In this document: positions 26,567 through 34,867 of the stretch, piece by piece
Layout: every line of letters starts with the position of its first letter
Position numbering within the stretch: the stretch's first letter is position 1
NCBI RefSeq assembly: GCF_006540005.1
Contig: NZ_BJOC01000015.1
Coordinates: 1 to 64,000 of the forward strand
DNA: 64,000 nucleotides
Source of the DNA: Halomonas halmophila
GTDB lineage: Bacteria; Pseudomonadota; Gammaproteobacteria; Pseudomonadales; Halomonadaceae
Direction of reading: 5' to 3'
Made by a program: the position numbers and the translations under genes
The notes under the pieces: model-generated
Told to the model about the DNA's origin: nothing
The model's database searches: none
The model's input: the letters and a program-made list of their open reading frames with translations, nothing else

Positions 26567-29500
26567 TCAGTCGTCGCCCATGGCCAGCAGTGAGGCATTG
26601 CCGCCGAGTGCAGCGGTATTGATGGTCACCGACTTCTCGGTGGCGAAGCGCAACAGATAATGTGGGCCGCCCGCCTTGGGGCCGGTACCCGAGAAGCCCT
26701 GGCCGCCGAAGGGTTGCACACCGACCACGGCGCCGATGATGTCGCGATTGACATAGACATTACCGACGCGGATGCGACGCGCGATGTCCTCGGCGAAGGA
26801 CTCGTTGCGGCTGTGCACACCGAAGGTCAGGCCATAGCCTCGCGCGTTGATCGAATCGATGACCTGGTCGATTTCCTGCGACCGATAGCGAACGATGTGC
26901 AGGATCGGCCCGAACTGCTCGCGTTCCAGGGCATCGATGCCATCGATCTGAAACGCCGTCGGCGCAATGAAGGTGCCCTCGGCGGTGCGGCTGTCCTCCA
27001 GCGTGGTCTGGGCAATCAGGCGGCCTTCGCCCTTGAGCTTGTCGATGTGGGCCTGCAGTGCTTCGCGGGCATCGTCATCGATGACGGGCCCGACATCAGT
27101 GCCCAGATCCCGCGGATCCCCCACACGCAGTTCATCCATCGCGCCCTTGAGGATCTCGATGACACGATCGGCCACGTCGTCCTGCAGATAGAGCACGCGC
27201 AGTGCCGAGCAGCGCTGCCCGGCGCTCTGGAAGGCCGAGTGAATGACATCATTGACGAGCTGTTCGGGCAGGGCGGTGGAGTCGACGATCATGGCGTTCA
27301 TGCCGCCGGTCTCTGCTACCAGGGTAGGCAAGGGAGCATTGTCGCGCGCGGCCAGCGAGCGGTTTATCAGCTGGGCGGTGTCGGTGCCGCCGGTAAAGAC
27401 CACGCCGGTGATGCGCGCGTCGCCGGTCAGCACGCTGCCCACGGTGGGGCCGTCGCCGGGCAGCAGCTGGACGACGTCCCGCGGCATGCCGGCCTGGTGC
27501 AGCAGCTCGACCACGCGGTGAGCGATGATCGAGGTCTGTTCCGCCGGCTTGGCCAGGACGGTGTTGCCGGCCACGGCGGTGGCGACCATCTGGCCGCAGA
27601 AAATAGCCACCGGGAAGTTCCATGGACTGATGGCCGCGAACACGCCCTTGCCACCCATGACCATCTGGTTGGATTCGCCGGTCGGGCCCGGCAGCGGCAT
27701 GGGTCCGCCGAACAATTCTTCGGCCTTGGTGGCGTAGTAGCGGCAGAAATCCACCGCCTCTCGGATCTCGTCGACACCATCGGTGAGCAGCTTGCCACCC
27801 TCGCGGCAGCACAGGGTCATCAGCTCGGCCATGTGCTCTTCGAGCAGGTCGGCGAAGCGACGCAGGATATCGGCCCGCTCGTTGACCGGGGTGGATTCCC
27901 AGCGCGGGAAAGCCTTCCAGGCCGCGTCGACGGCGCGCTCGGCCTGTTCCTGGCTGGTCCACAGCACGCGCCCCAGCGTCTGGCTCCGGTCATGGGGGCA
28001 ACTGACGTCGTGTACCAGGTCGTTGTCGGTGGCGACATCGAAGGCCAGCAGCGGACGCGCATCGTAGGTCCGCTCCATGAACTTCTGCATGCTTTGCAGC
28101 AGCGGGTCATGGTGGCTGCGGATATTGAGATTGACGCCACGCGAGTTGAGTCGCTTCTCGCCGTAGATGTCCCGCGGCAGCGGAATCTGCGGATTGACCA
28201 GGCTGTCGAACTGGCGCAGCGTCTCCACCGGATGCACGCACAGCGATTCCACCGGCACCTGCGGGTCGACCAGCTGGTGCACGAAGGAGGAGTTGGCGCC
28301 ATTTTCCAGCAGGCGGCGGACCAGGTAGGGCAACAGGTCCTTGTGGGCGCCGACCGGGGCGTAGATGCGGCAGTAGGTGCCCTTGGGCGCACGCTTGAGC
28401 GCAGAGCTGTAGAGGGCCTCGCCCATACCGTGCAGACGCTGGAACTCGAAGTTTCGATCCGCCGCGTTGGCCAGCTCCAGGATGGTGCTGATGGTGTGGG
28501 CATTATGGGTCGCGAACTGCGGGAAGATCCGGTCGCGCGTCGACTCGGCCAGCAGGAAGCGTGCGCACACCAGGTAGGCCACATCGGTGGCAGCCTTGCG
28601 GGTATAGACGGGGTAGCCCTCGACCCCCAGCTGCTGGGATTCCTTGATTTCGGTATCCCAGTAAGCACCCTTGACCAGGCGCACCGGAATCACGTCGCCC
28701 TGGCTCTCGGCCAGGCGGTTGATGTAGTGAAGCACCGGCAGCGCGCGCTTGGCGTAGGCCTGGATCACCAGACCGAAGTGCCCCCAGCCGCGGCAGACAT
28801 CGTGTTCGTAGACGGCGCGGAAGACCTCCAGCGACAGCTCGAGACGATCGACTTCCTCGGCATCAATGGTCACCGCGACATCGCGCTCGCGGGCCATGGT
28901 CACCAGCTCGAGCGTGCTGGCGACCAACTCCTCGAGCACCTGCTCGCGGCGCCCGAACTCGTAGCGGGGATGCAGGGCCGAGAGCTTGATGGATACCGAA
29001 GGTGACGGCGTCGAGGCGCCCAGCTGAGCGCTGGTCTTGCCGACCTGCTCGATGGCGCGCGCATAATCCTTGAAGTAGCGCTGGGCATCATCGCGGGTTC
29101 GGGCCGCTTCGCCGAGCATGTCGTAGGAGTAGGTATCGCCGTTGTCGAACTGGGGTCGGGAGCGCTTGAGGGCCTCGTCGATGTCGCGCCCTAGCACGAA
29201 CTGCTTGCCCATGATCTTCATGGCTTCGACCATGGCACGTCGGATCACCGGCTCGCCCATGCGGTTGACCATCTTGTTGATGAAGCCGGAGGGTCGACCA
29301 TCCTGCGGCTTGTCCATGGTCACTACGCGGCCGGTCATCAGCAGCCCCCAGGTGGAGGCATTGACCATCCAGGATTCACTGCGTCCCAGATACGACTTCC
29401 AGTCGGCAGGGCCCAGCTTGTCCTCGATCAGGGCATCGGCGGTGGCCTTGTCGGGAATGCGTAGCATGGCTTCCGCCAGGCACATCAGCATCAGGCCTTC

Positions 29501-29758
29501 ATGGGTGTCCAGGCTGTATTGCTGCAGAAGCTCATCGATGGTGTCCACCGCCGTATCGGTCTCGCGGATCTCGCGAACCAGCTCCGCCGTCTTGTCGGCA
29601 ATGCGTGCAAAGTCGCGCTCGTCGGTTTCGAGCGCCGTGATCAGCTCTTCGACAAAGCTCGCCTCATCGACCACGTAATGGTCGCTGACAGTGGCAAACA
29701 GTGTGTCGAGTTCCTGGCGCCAGGTGGCGTCATCCAGCATCTTGTTGGCATTCAGCAT
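26567..29758 (-). CDS. putA: Bifunctional proline dehydrogenase / P5C dehydrogenase
   Basis: Enzyme of 1063 residues that oxidises proline to glutamate: FAD-dependent proline dehydrogenase (about 80-480) gives P5C, then NAD-dependent aldehyde dehydrogenase (about 550-1040) gives glutamate. Seen: GVEGYPVYTRKAATDVAYLV and the barrel, then FAAISPWNFPVAIF, VAETGGMNAMIVD (general-base Glu) and FQSAGQRCSALRVLY (catalytic Cys). There is no N-terminal ribbon-helix-helix domain and no extra C-terminal domain, unlike the 1320-residue E. coli protein, so it should not repress its own gene. ATG 29758 follows GGGGAAG; an ATG ten codons earlier lacks support. The AraC gene upstream is the likely regulator. 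Confidence 0.95.
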   Translation of the reverse strand: MLNANKMLDDATWRQELDTLFATVSDHYVVDEASFVEELITALETDERDFARIADKTAELVREIRETDTAVDTIDELLQQYSLDTHEGLMLMCLAEAMLRIPDKATADALIEDKLGPADWKSYLGRSESWMVNASTWGLLMTGRVVTMDKPQDGRPSGFINKMVNRMGEPVIRRAMVEAMKIMGKQFVLGRDIDEALKRSRPQFDNGDTYSYDMLGEAARTRDDAQRYFKDYARAIEQVGKTSAQLGASTPSPSVSIKLSALHPRYEFGRREQVLEELVASTLELVTMARERDVAVTIDAEEVDRLELSLEVFRAVYEHDVCRGWGHFGLVIQAYAKRALPVLHYINRLAESQGDVIPVRLVKGAYWDTEIKESQQLGVEGYPVYTRKAATDVAYLVCARFLLAESTRDRIFPQFATHNAHTISTILELANAADRNFEFQRLHGMGEALYSSALKRAPKGTYCRIYAPVGAHKDLLPYLVRRLLENGANSSFVHQLVDPQVPVESLCVHPVETLRQFDSLVNPQIPLPRDIYGEKRLNSRGVNLNIRSHHDPLLQSMQKFMERTYDARPLLAFDVATDNDLVHDVSCPHDRSQTLGRVLWTSQEQAERAVDAAWKAFPRWESTPVNERADILRRFADLLEEHMAELMTLCCREGGKLLTDGVDEIREAVDFCRYYATKAEELFGGPMPLPGPTGESNQMVMGGKGVFAAISPWNFPVAIFCGQMVATAVAGNTVLAKPAEQTSIIAHRVVELLHQAGMPRDVVQLLPGDGPTVGSVLTGDARITGVVFTGGTDTAQLINRSLAARDNAPLPTLVAETGGMNAMIVDSTALPEQLVNDVIHSAFQSAGQRCSALRVLYLQDDVADRVIEILKGAMDELRVGDPRDLGTDVGPVIDDDAREALQAHIDKLKGEGRLIAQTTLEDSRTAEGTFIAPTAFQIDGIDALEREQFGPILHIVRYRSQEIDQVIDSINARGYGLTFGVHSRNESFAEDIARRIRVGNVYVNRDIIGAVVGVQPFGGQGFSGTGPKAGGPHYLLRFATEKSVTINTAALGGNASLLAMGDD

Positions 29759-29987
29759 GAATCTTCCCCGGTCAAAGCCCGTCTTCACAGCGTGTTGTCT
29801 GTCCAGCCAGCATCAGGACGCCAGCGGACCAAGGGCATCCTGATGAGGGTAGGGGGCATTGGAATGGTCTGCTTGTCGAATTCACGGATGGATTTAACGA
29901 TTCCGACGTAGTTGGTCACTCACTCATGGCAGCTTAGACCTTCGTCTAGCCTGTTGGGCATGCGGGTTGGGAGCCCGCCGAACCTCC

Positions 29988-30785
29988 TCAGGACGTGGCG
30001 CGAGTGGTCAGTGTCTGATCCGGTCGGCTGCGCACCCGGCTCGGCGGATGCCCGAAGGTGCGCCGGAAGGCACGCGAAAAGGCGCTCTGGGTGGCAAAAC
30101 CGGTCAAGGCGGCGATTTCCGAGAGGGGCAGTCGGCTCTCGTGAAGCAGTCGCTCCGATGTATCGAGCCGGCGGCGCAGCACGTACTGCCAGGGCGAAAG
30201 CCCGGTCTGCTCGCGAAAGCGTGCGTTGAAATGAGCCTCGCTCAGGCAGGCCTCCGCGGCCAGGTCGGCAACGCGCAGGTTGGTGCCCAGGTGACGATCA
30301 ATGAAGCGGTCCAGTGCGGCGAGATCGAGATGGCGGCCGCGGGCCGCGGGTTCCTGGGTCAGGCGGGCATGCAGCGAACCGAGCAGGGTGGTGGCCAGGC
30401 GTTCCTGTTGCAGGGCACTCAAACGGCCCTGTTGCGAGAGCTGGGCCAGTTCGCTCACCACGAATTCCAGGTAGCGTTCCAGCGGTGCATCGAGATCGAA
30501 GAAGCGGGGTGCATCGAACAGGCGAACCAGTTCGTGCTGGTGGCCGGTCAGCGAGAGGGCGTTGTCGGGCAGGTCGAGGATCAGCTGATGGTTGTCCCCG
30601 GTGCCGGCGTAGTAGTGCACATGATTGGCCGGCACGATGCAGCCGGACAGCGCCGAGATGGAGCCGCCCAGGCCTTCGATCTCGAATTCTGCCTGACCCC
30701 GCAGGCCGATGACGATCTGGTGAAAGTCATGGGCATGATGGTGAACGGCAGTATCGAGAGGGATCTGACGGATCGCGCTGGTCAT
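29988..30785 (-). CDS. AraC-family transcriptional regulator, probable activator of putA
   Basis: Regulator of 265 residues: an N-terminal cupin-like ligand-binding part (HHHAHDFHQIVIGLRGQAEFEIEG, near 10-40) and a C-terminal pair of helix-turn-helix motifs, LRVADLAAEACLSEAHFNARFREQTG and LSEIAALTGFATQSAFSRAFRRTFGHPPS. It lies directly upstream of putA on the same strand. In Pseudomonas aeruginosa an AraC protein (PruR) activates proline catabolism, so the same role is inferred here. ATG 30785 has GGAGG seven bases upstream; 14 extra codons are open but unsupported. Confidence 0.85.
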   Translation of the reverse strand: MTSAIRQIPLDTAVHHHAHDFHQIVIGLRGQAEFEIEGLGGSISALSGCIVPANHVHYYAGTGDNHQLILDLPDNALSLTGHQHELVRLFDAPRFFDLDAPLERYLEFVVSELAQLSQQGRLSALQQERLATTLLGSLHARLTQEPAARGRHLDLAALDRFIDRHLGTNLRVADLAAEACLSEAHFNARFREQTGLSPWQYVLRRRLDTSERLLHESRLPLSEIAALTGFATQSAFSRAFRRTFGHPPSRVRSRPDQTLTTRATS

Positions 30786-30856
30786 GGCGAACCTCCGGCG
30801 AGACGATTCCGAGCATGCTTCGGGCATGGTAACGGATTCAGCCGGGATTCACATGT

Positions 30857-31222
30857 TCAGCCTTCGCCACGCTTGAGCCGGGTTCGGGCGGCCAGGTGCT
30901 GGCGCAGGGCATGCAGCTCGGCATGGCCTTCCTCGTCGAGAAGCGGCTTGCCGCGTGCCACCCGGCCATGCCAGCCATGCTCATCCATCAGCAGGCGAGC
31001 CCGGCGACGCACATTTTCCATGTATTCGTCGTGGCGGATGGGGTAATCGATGAGGGCGTTCCACTCTGTCTCGCCGACCCGGTTGTCCAGCGCCTTGTCG
31101 AAGAGATCCAGCAAGTGCTCCGGCTCGGTGCGGTAACGCGGGGTACGCGTCGTCAGCAGGACCAGGGCGACACCGCCGAAGATCAGCATGCAGACGGCGA
31201 AGACGGTAAGAAACAATGCCAT
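30857..31222 (-). CDS. Short membrane-anchored protein of unknown function
   Basis: Protein of 121 residues with one hydrophobic segment (about 3-25) followed by a charged region (YRTEPEHLLDLFDKALDNRVGETEWNALIDYPIRHDEYMENVRRRARLL). The C-terminal part is helical and rich in Arg and His. The frame is open for 34 more codons at the 5' side, but that part lies on the tRNA-Gly gene and is not coding, so ATG 31222 is used. The ribosome site is weak. I do not recognise a family. Confidence 0.6.
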   Translation of the reverse strand: MALFLTVFAVCMLIFGGVALVLLTTRTPRYRTEPEHLLDLFDKALDNRVGETEWNALIDYPIRHDEYMENVRRRARLLMDEHGWHGRVARGKPLLDEEGHAELHALRQHLAARTRLKRGEG

Positions 31223-31264
31223 GGGGCGCTCGAGGGCCGGCAGGCGGCGCGACGAAATGAGAGA

Positions 31265-31338
31265 TGGAGCGGGTGAAGGGAATCGAACCCTCGTCGTAAG
31301 CTTGGGAAGCTTCTGCTCTGCCATTGAGCTACACCCGC
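31265..31338 (-). tRNA. tRNA-Gly(CCC)
   Basis: A 74-base cloverleaf including an encoded 3' CCA. The acceptor arms GCGGGTG and CACCCGC pair fully. The anticodon loop TTCCCAA gives CCC, as in the E. coli glycine tRNA of the same anticodon, which the whole sequence resembles. The T loop reads TTCGATT. The anticodon stem has one G-A mismatch at its outer pair. Confidence 0.93.
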
Positions 31339-31348
31339 AGCTTTCCCC

Positions 31349-31376
31349 AGTATATCCAGTGGGTTAATGATTACAA
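31349..31376 (-). promoter_or_regulatory. tRNA-Gly promoter
   Basis: On the minus strand, -35 TTGTAA (31371-31376), a 16-base spacer and -10 TATACT (31349-31354). The tRNA 5' end lies 11 bases after the -10. Confidence 0.65.
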
Positions 31377-31548
31377 GCCTGGCCGTCAGGCCAGCGGGCC
31401 GGGCGGGGTTGCCGCCGGAAGAGAAAAAAATTGTGACCTCGTCGAACTTTCTCGCTCAGCGCTGTCACAAAAGGCACAGACATCATCATTGCGGTACGCG
31501 ATGGCAGTCGCTAGCAATGCTGTTCTGGCTTGCAGAATCGATCCTTGT

Positions 31549-31586
31549 CGCCCCAATGCACTCATATGCATTCGGGGCGTTTTTTT
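31549..31586 (+). terminator. Strong intrinsic terminator with no assigned gene
   Basis: Arms CGCCCC and GGGGCG plus AATGCA and TGCATT with one bulged base, followed by seven T on the plus strand. All annotated genes between 23 and 32 kb on either side are minus-strand, so a plus-strand transcript from within 31377-31548 is implied. No reading frame there is convincing. Confidence 0.8.
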
Positions 31587-31624
31587 GTGCGCCCGCGTGG
31601 CGCCGCCTATCCGTATCATATGGG

Positions 31625-31654
31625 CGAGACCGGCACCCCGCGGTGCCGGTCTCG
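31625..31654. other. Perfect 13-base-pair hairpin downstream of the CBS gene
   Basis: Arms CGAGACCGGCACC and GGTGCCGGTCTCG with a four-base loop. It lies 35 bases past the CBS-gene stop, so it is probably the 3' end structure of that transcript, though no T-tract is seen on the minus strand. Confidence 0.5.
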
Positions 31655-31689
31655 AGTCGTTGGCCACTTGCGCTCGCCACGTTATGGCG

Positions 31690-32097
31690 TCAGCGGTGAC
31701 GCATGCGCAGCAGGGCGTTGAGCACATCTCGACGCGTCACGATGCCCACCAGCCTTGATTGCTCGGTGACCGGGTAGACCTTGGGCTTGGCACCCAGCAT
31801 TTCCTGAGCGAGGTCGGTGATGCTCTTGTTGGGCGTTACCGTCAGCACTTCATTGCGCATCAATTCCTGGACCAGAGGCGGCTCATCATTGAGGTAGGCG
31901 CTTTCCAGCACCTTGCCGAGGACATCCTGCTCGGAAATGAAGCCGATCAGGTGGTCATGTGCATCGACCACGGGCGCACCGGGCAGACGATGCAGGGACA
32001 GACCCTTGGCCAGGTTGGAGACAGAGGTCTTGCCGGAGACCCGATAGCAGTCGCGGGACATGATCTCGCGGACGATGGTTGGGGCCTTGTTGGGCAT
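31690..32097 (-). CDS. CBS-domain protein
   Basis: Protein of 135 residues made of two CBS modules: VREIMSRDCYRVSGKTSVSNLAKGLSLHRLPGAPVVD and VQELMRNEVLTVTPNKSITDLAQEML, each ending with an IGF- or VGIVTRRD-type strand. CBS pairs bind adenine nucleotides and often sense energy state or salt. A partner is not evident. The ATG at 32097 has AAGGAG upstream. A 38-residue extension is open but low-complexity and runs across a palindrome, so it is rejected. Confidence 0.82.
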   Translation of the reverse strand: MPNKAPTIVREIMSRDCYRVSGKTSVSNLAKGLSLHRLPGAPVVDAHDHLIGFISEQDVLGKVLESAYLNDEPPLVQELMRNEVLTVTPNKSITDLAQEMLGAKPKVYPVTEQSRLVGIVTRRDVLNALLRMRHR

Positions 32098-32164
32098 GGC
32101 GGTTCTCCTTGTGCCGGCGATGGTGAGCCTTCCCGAGTGGCCTGCCGGGACGGCAGGTGTCGTG

Positions 32165-32184
32165 CAGCCGGACGCGTCCGGCTG
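32165..32184. repeat. Perfect 20-base palindrome
   Basis: The arm CAGCCGGACG is followed immediately by its reverse complement CGTCCGGCTG. It lies in the 248-base gap between the divergent CBS gene (-) and the Pmp3-domain gene (+), 68 bases before the CBS start. It could be an operator or a mini-repeat. Confidence 0.6.
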
Positions 32185-32345
32185 TCCATCGGGTTGTCTC
32201 AGTTTCATCATAGCGCGACTGGTGGCGAATGCGATGCGCGCATGTGGATGGAACCGCTATCGGGCCCTTCCACTCCAATATGTCACAATGGTGCCAATAA
32301 ATCCGTCCCTTGGGCGGCCTGTCAAATCTTGTGGAGGTAGCCATC

Positions 32346-32945
32346 ATGGATGCCCGTGAATACCTGGCCCGCAAGGGCCTGGATGGAGAGCGTGACAAGG
32401 AGCGTCCCAACACGCTGGAAGAGAAGGCGTGGTCGCGTGCCCGGGAGTCCGGTGATCATCGTCCCAGATCCGGCACACCGCATGATTGGGAAGACTGGGA
32501 ACGCTACCACCAGACCCTGGCCGAGGGTGCCGAAGCCATCGAGCAGAAAATCGATCATGAGGCCCATCAGGCCGAAGCGCCGGAGCAGAGTGCCTTTTTG
32601 AGCGGGGCGTCCGAGGAGGCTTCCAGCGCCGTGGGGCACTTTACGCCGGCCGACGCCGAACCGGCGCAAGCGACTGCCGCCGGCAGGGAATTGCCGGCGG
32701 ATGCGGCATCCGACGCGGCGCGTGTCCAGGCGGAGTCCCATGCCGGGGCCCGGGCGCCGGCCGAGGCCACGCCAAGCCGGCCGGAGCCCTTTGCCGCCAT
32801 CATGCTGCTGGCGGTCCTGCTGCCCCCGCTGGCCCTGGCCCTGGCCGGTGCCGCGCCCCGGCGCATCCTGCTGTCACTGGTGCTGATGGTGCTGGGTTGG
32901 GTGCCCGGGGCCGTGTATGCGGTCATCTGGTTGCTGCGGCGCTGA
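32346..32945 (+). CDS. YqaE/Pmp3-domain membrane protein with long acidic N-terminal region
   Basis: Protein of 199 residues. The C-terminal 50 residues form a Pmp3/YqaE proteolipid module: two hydrophobic segments, AAIMLLAVLLPPLALALAG and LLSLVLMVLGWVPGAVYAVI, the latter with the GW-PG-VYA pattern of the family. Residues 1-145 are charged, Ala/Glu-rich and probably disordered (REYLARKGLDGERDKERP, then EGAEAIEQKIDHEAHQAEAPEQ). Free-standing family members are only about 52 residues long and relate to salt and membrane-potential stress. ATG 32346 follows GGAGG; the 12 codons upstream have no ribosome site. Confidence 0.75.
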   Translation: MDAREYLARKGLDGERDKERPNTLEEKAWSRARESGDHRPRSGTPHDWEDWERYHQTLAEGAEAIEQKIDHEAHQAEAPEQSAFLSGASEEASSAVGHFTPADAEPAQATAAGRELPADAASDAARVQAESHAGARAPAEATPSRPEPFAAIMLLAVLLPPLALALAGAAPRRILLSLVLMVLGWVPGAVYAVIWLLRR

Positions 32946-33021
32946 GGCGCGATCCCCGCTTTGCTGTGATGCCGAAGTGCGTATAATTCCGTCAACCCTA
33001 CCAGCAAACAGGAGTTGACCA

Positions 33022-33888
33022 TTGGGCTATCTCGTCGGTGTCACGGTGTTGTGGGCCTTTTCCTTTTCCTTGATCGGCGTCTACCTGGCCGGGCAGGTGG
33101 ACAGTTATTTTGCCGTGATGCTGCGCATTGCCCTGGCGGCCCTGGTCTTTCTGCCGGTCTTGCGGCCCAGCCTGCTGAGAGGACGGCAAAGGCTGGCACT
33201 GATGGCGCTCGGAGCCGTGCAACTAGGCGTGATGTATATCTTCTTCTATCAGTCCTTCGTACTGCTCTCGGTTCCTGAGGTGTTGCTGTTCACCGTTCTC
33301 ACCCCGCTGTATATCGCCCTGCTCGATGATGCGCTCTTCAGGCGCTTCACGCCGTTTCATCTGCTGACGGCGGCACTCGCCGTGCTGGGCGCCGCGGTGA
33401 TTCGCTTCAAGGGCCTGACCGATGACTACTGGGTCGGCTTTCTGGTGGTCCAGGGCGCGAACATCTGCTTCGCCCTGGGACAGGTTGGCTATCGACGCCT
33501 GTCGGCCAGCCTGCCGGATGAGCTGCCACGCCTGTCGGTGTTCGGCTGGTTCTATCTGGGGGCCCTGGCGGTGGCGCTGCCGGCGTTCCTGGTACTGGGA
33601 GACGCCTCGGCGCTGCCCACAACCGGTGTGCAATGGGGTGTCCTGGCCTGGTTGGGGTTGGTGGCCTCCGGCGTCGGCTACTTCCTGTGGAATCTCGGCG
33701 CCGTGCGGGTCGATGCCGGCGCCCTGGCCATCATGAACAATGCCCTGGTGCCGGCGGGGCTGCTGGTCAATCTCGTGATCTGGAATCGCGACGCCGATCT
33801 GCTGCGCCTGGCGCTGGGCGGGGGCATCATCGTCTCCTCCCTGGTGTTCAATGACTGGTGGCAGCGGCGCACGCCGGCCACGGCCTGA
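33022..33888 (+). CDS. EamA/DMT-family transporter
   Basis: Inner-membrane drug/metabolite transporter of 288 residues with about ten hydrophobic helices in two EamA repeats (about 2-130 and 140-280). The second repeat begins WVGFLVVQGANICFALGQVGYRR. It belongs to the carboxylate/amino-acid/amine exporter subgroup by general look; the substrate is unknown. The start is TTG at 33022, with AGGAG eight bases upstream. It is separated from nadK by 96 bases containing a GC hairpin (33920-33939). Confidence 0.83.
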   Translation: MGYLVGVTVLWAFSFSLIGVYLAGQVDSYFAVMLRIALAALVFLPVLRPSLLRGRQRLALMALGAVQLGVMYIFFYQSFVLLSVPEVLLFTVLTPLYIALLDDALFRRFTPFHLLTAALAVLGAAVIRFKGLTDDYWVGFLVVQGANICFALGQVGYRRLSASLPDELPRLSVFGWFYLGALAVALPAFLVLGDASALPTTGVQWGVLAWLGLVASGVGYFLWNLGAVRVDAGALAIMNNALVPAGLLVNLVIWNRDADLLRLALGGGIIVSSLVFNDWWQRRTPATA

Positions 33889-33984
33889 CGTCGGCCCTGT
33901 AGCGGGGCCACGGCGGGGCGCCAGGGTTTGCCCCCTGGCCGCTGGCTGGCCATAATGGTCCGTCGCGAAGCGAGGGACCCGCGC

Positions 33985-34866
33985 ATGCAAGCCTTTCAAA
34001 ACATTGGTCTTATCGGCCGCTTGGGGAGTGCCCGGGTGGTCGAGACCCTGAAGCGCCTGAGCCGCTTTCTCGACGCTGCCGGCTATCACGTCATCATCGA
34101 GGACCGCACGGCGACCGTGCTGCTCGATCATGGTCATGCCGAAGCCAGCCGACGCCTGCTCGGCGAGTTGTGTGACCTGGTGATCGTGGTAGGCGGCGAT
34201 GGCAGCCTGTTGGGCGCGGCGCGCACCCTCTGTCACAGCGGCACATTGGTGCTCGGCGTGAACCGGGGGCGACTGGGGTTTCTCACCGACATCTCGCCGG
34301 ATGAGCTCGAGGACAGGGTGACGGAAGTGCTCGACGGCCATTACGAGGTCGAGGAACGCTTCCTGCTGGATGCCGAGCTGTATCGAGAAGGGGAGCCCGT
34401 GGGCAATGGGGATGCACTCAACGAAATCGTGCTGCACCCCGGCAAGGCGGTGCGCATGATCGAGTTCGAGCTGTTCATCGACGATCACTTCGTCCACAGC
34501 CAGCGCAGCGATGGCTTGATCATCGCCACGCCCACCGGCTCGACGGCCTACGCGCTCTCCGGTGGTGGTCCGATCCTTCACCCACGGCTGGAAGCCATCT
34601 CGCTGGTGCCGATGTTCCCGCATACCCTGTCGAGCCGCCCCATCGTCATTGGCGCCGATAGTGAAATCCGCGTGCACATCGGCGAAACCAACCAGACCTA
34701 TCCGCACATCAGCTGTGATGGGCAGACGCGCGCGGTGGCCAAGCCCGATGATGTGCTGGTGATACGGCGCAAGCCGCAGCGGGTGCAACTGGTACATCCG
34801 CCGGGCCACAATTTCTACGAGATCCTGCGCAGCAAGCTGGGCTGGAGCAATCGGCTGGGAGACTGA
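33985..34866 (+). CDS. nadK: NAD kinase
   Basis: ATP-dependent NAD kinase that makes NADP, 293 residues (E. coli 292). The signature VVVGGDGSLLGAAR lies near residue 70, NRGRLGFLTDI near 95, NEIVLHPGK near 145, and PTGSTAYALSGGGPILHP near 180. The ATG at 33985 gives the conserved MQAFQNIGLIGR start and follows GAGG; upstream codons are open but unlikely. The next gene starts one base after its stop codon, so the two are translated together. Confidence 0.95.
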   Translation: MQAFQNIGLIGRLGSARVVETLKRLSRFLDAAGYHVIIEDRTATVLLDHGHAEASRRLLGELCDLVIVVGGDGSLLGAARTLCHSGTLVLGVNRGRLGFLTDISPDELEDRVTEVLDGHYEVEERFLLDAELYREGEPVGNGDALNEIVLHPGKAVRMIEFELFIDDHFVHSQRSDGLIIATPTGSTAYALSGGGPILHPRLEAISLVPMFPHTLSSRPIVIGADSEIRVHIGETNQTYPHISCDGQTRAVAKPDDVLVIRRKPQRVQLVHPPGHNFYEILRSKLGWSNRLGD

Positions 34867-34867
34867 G

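Noticed and set aside
26660..29005. Very long open frame (781 codons) on the plus strand opposite putA
   Set aside because: It mirrors the codon phase of putA in GC-rich DNA, has no ribosome site and no recognisable domain; putA is unmistakable.
31223..31324. N-terminal extension of the small membrane protein through the tRNA-Gly gene
   Set aside because: The codons are tRNA sequence (the reading gives the usual tRNA-derived peptide), so the start is set at 31222.
31265..31338. tRNA-Gly as a prophage or island attachment site
   Set aside because: No integrase, no direct repeat of the tRNA 3' end and no change in composition nearby.
33920..33939. Hairpin before nadK as a terminator
   Set aside because: The stem GCCAGGG/CCCTGGC has no T-tract, so it is only mentioned with the EamA gene.
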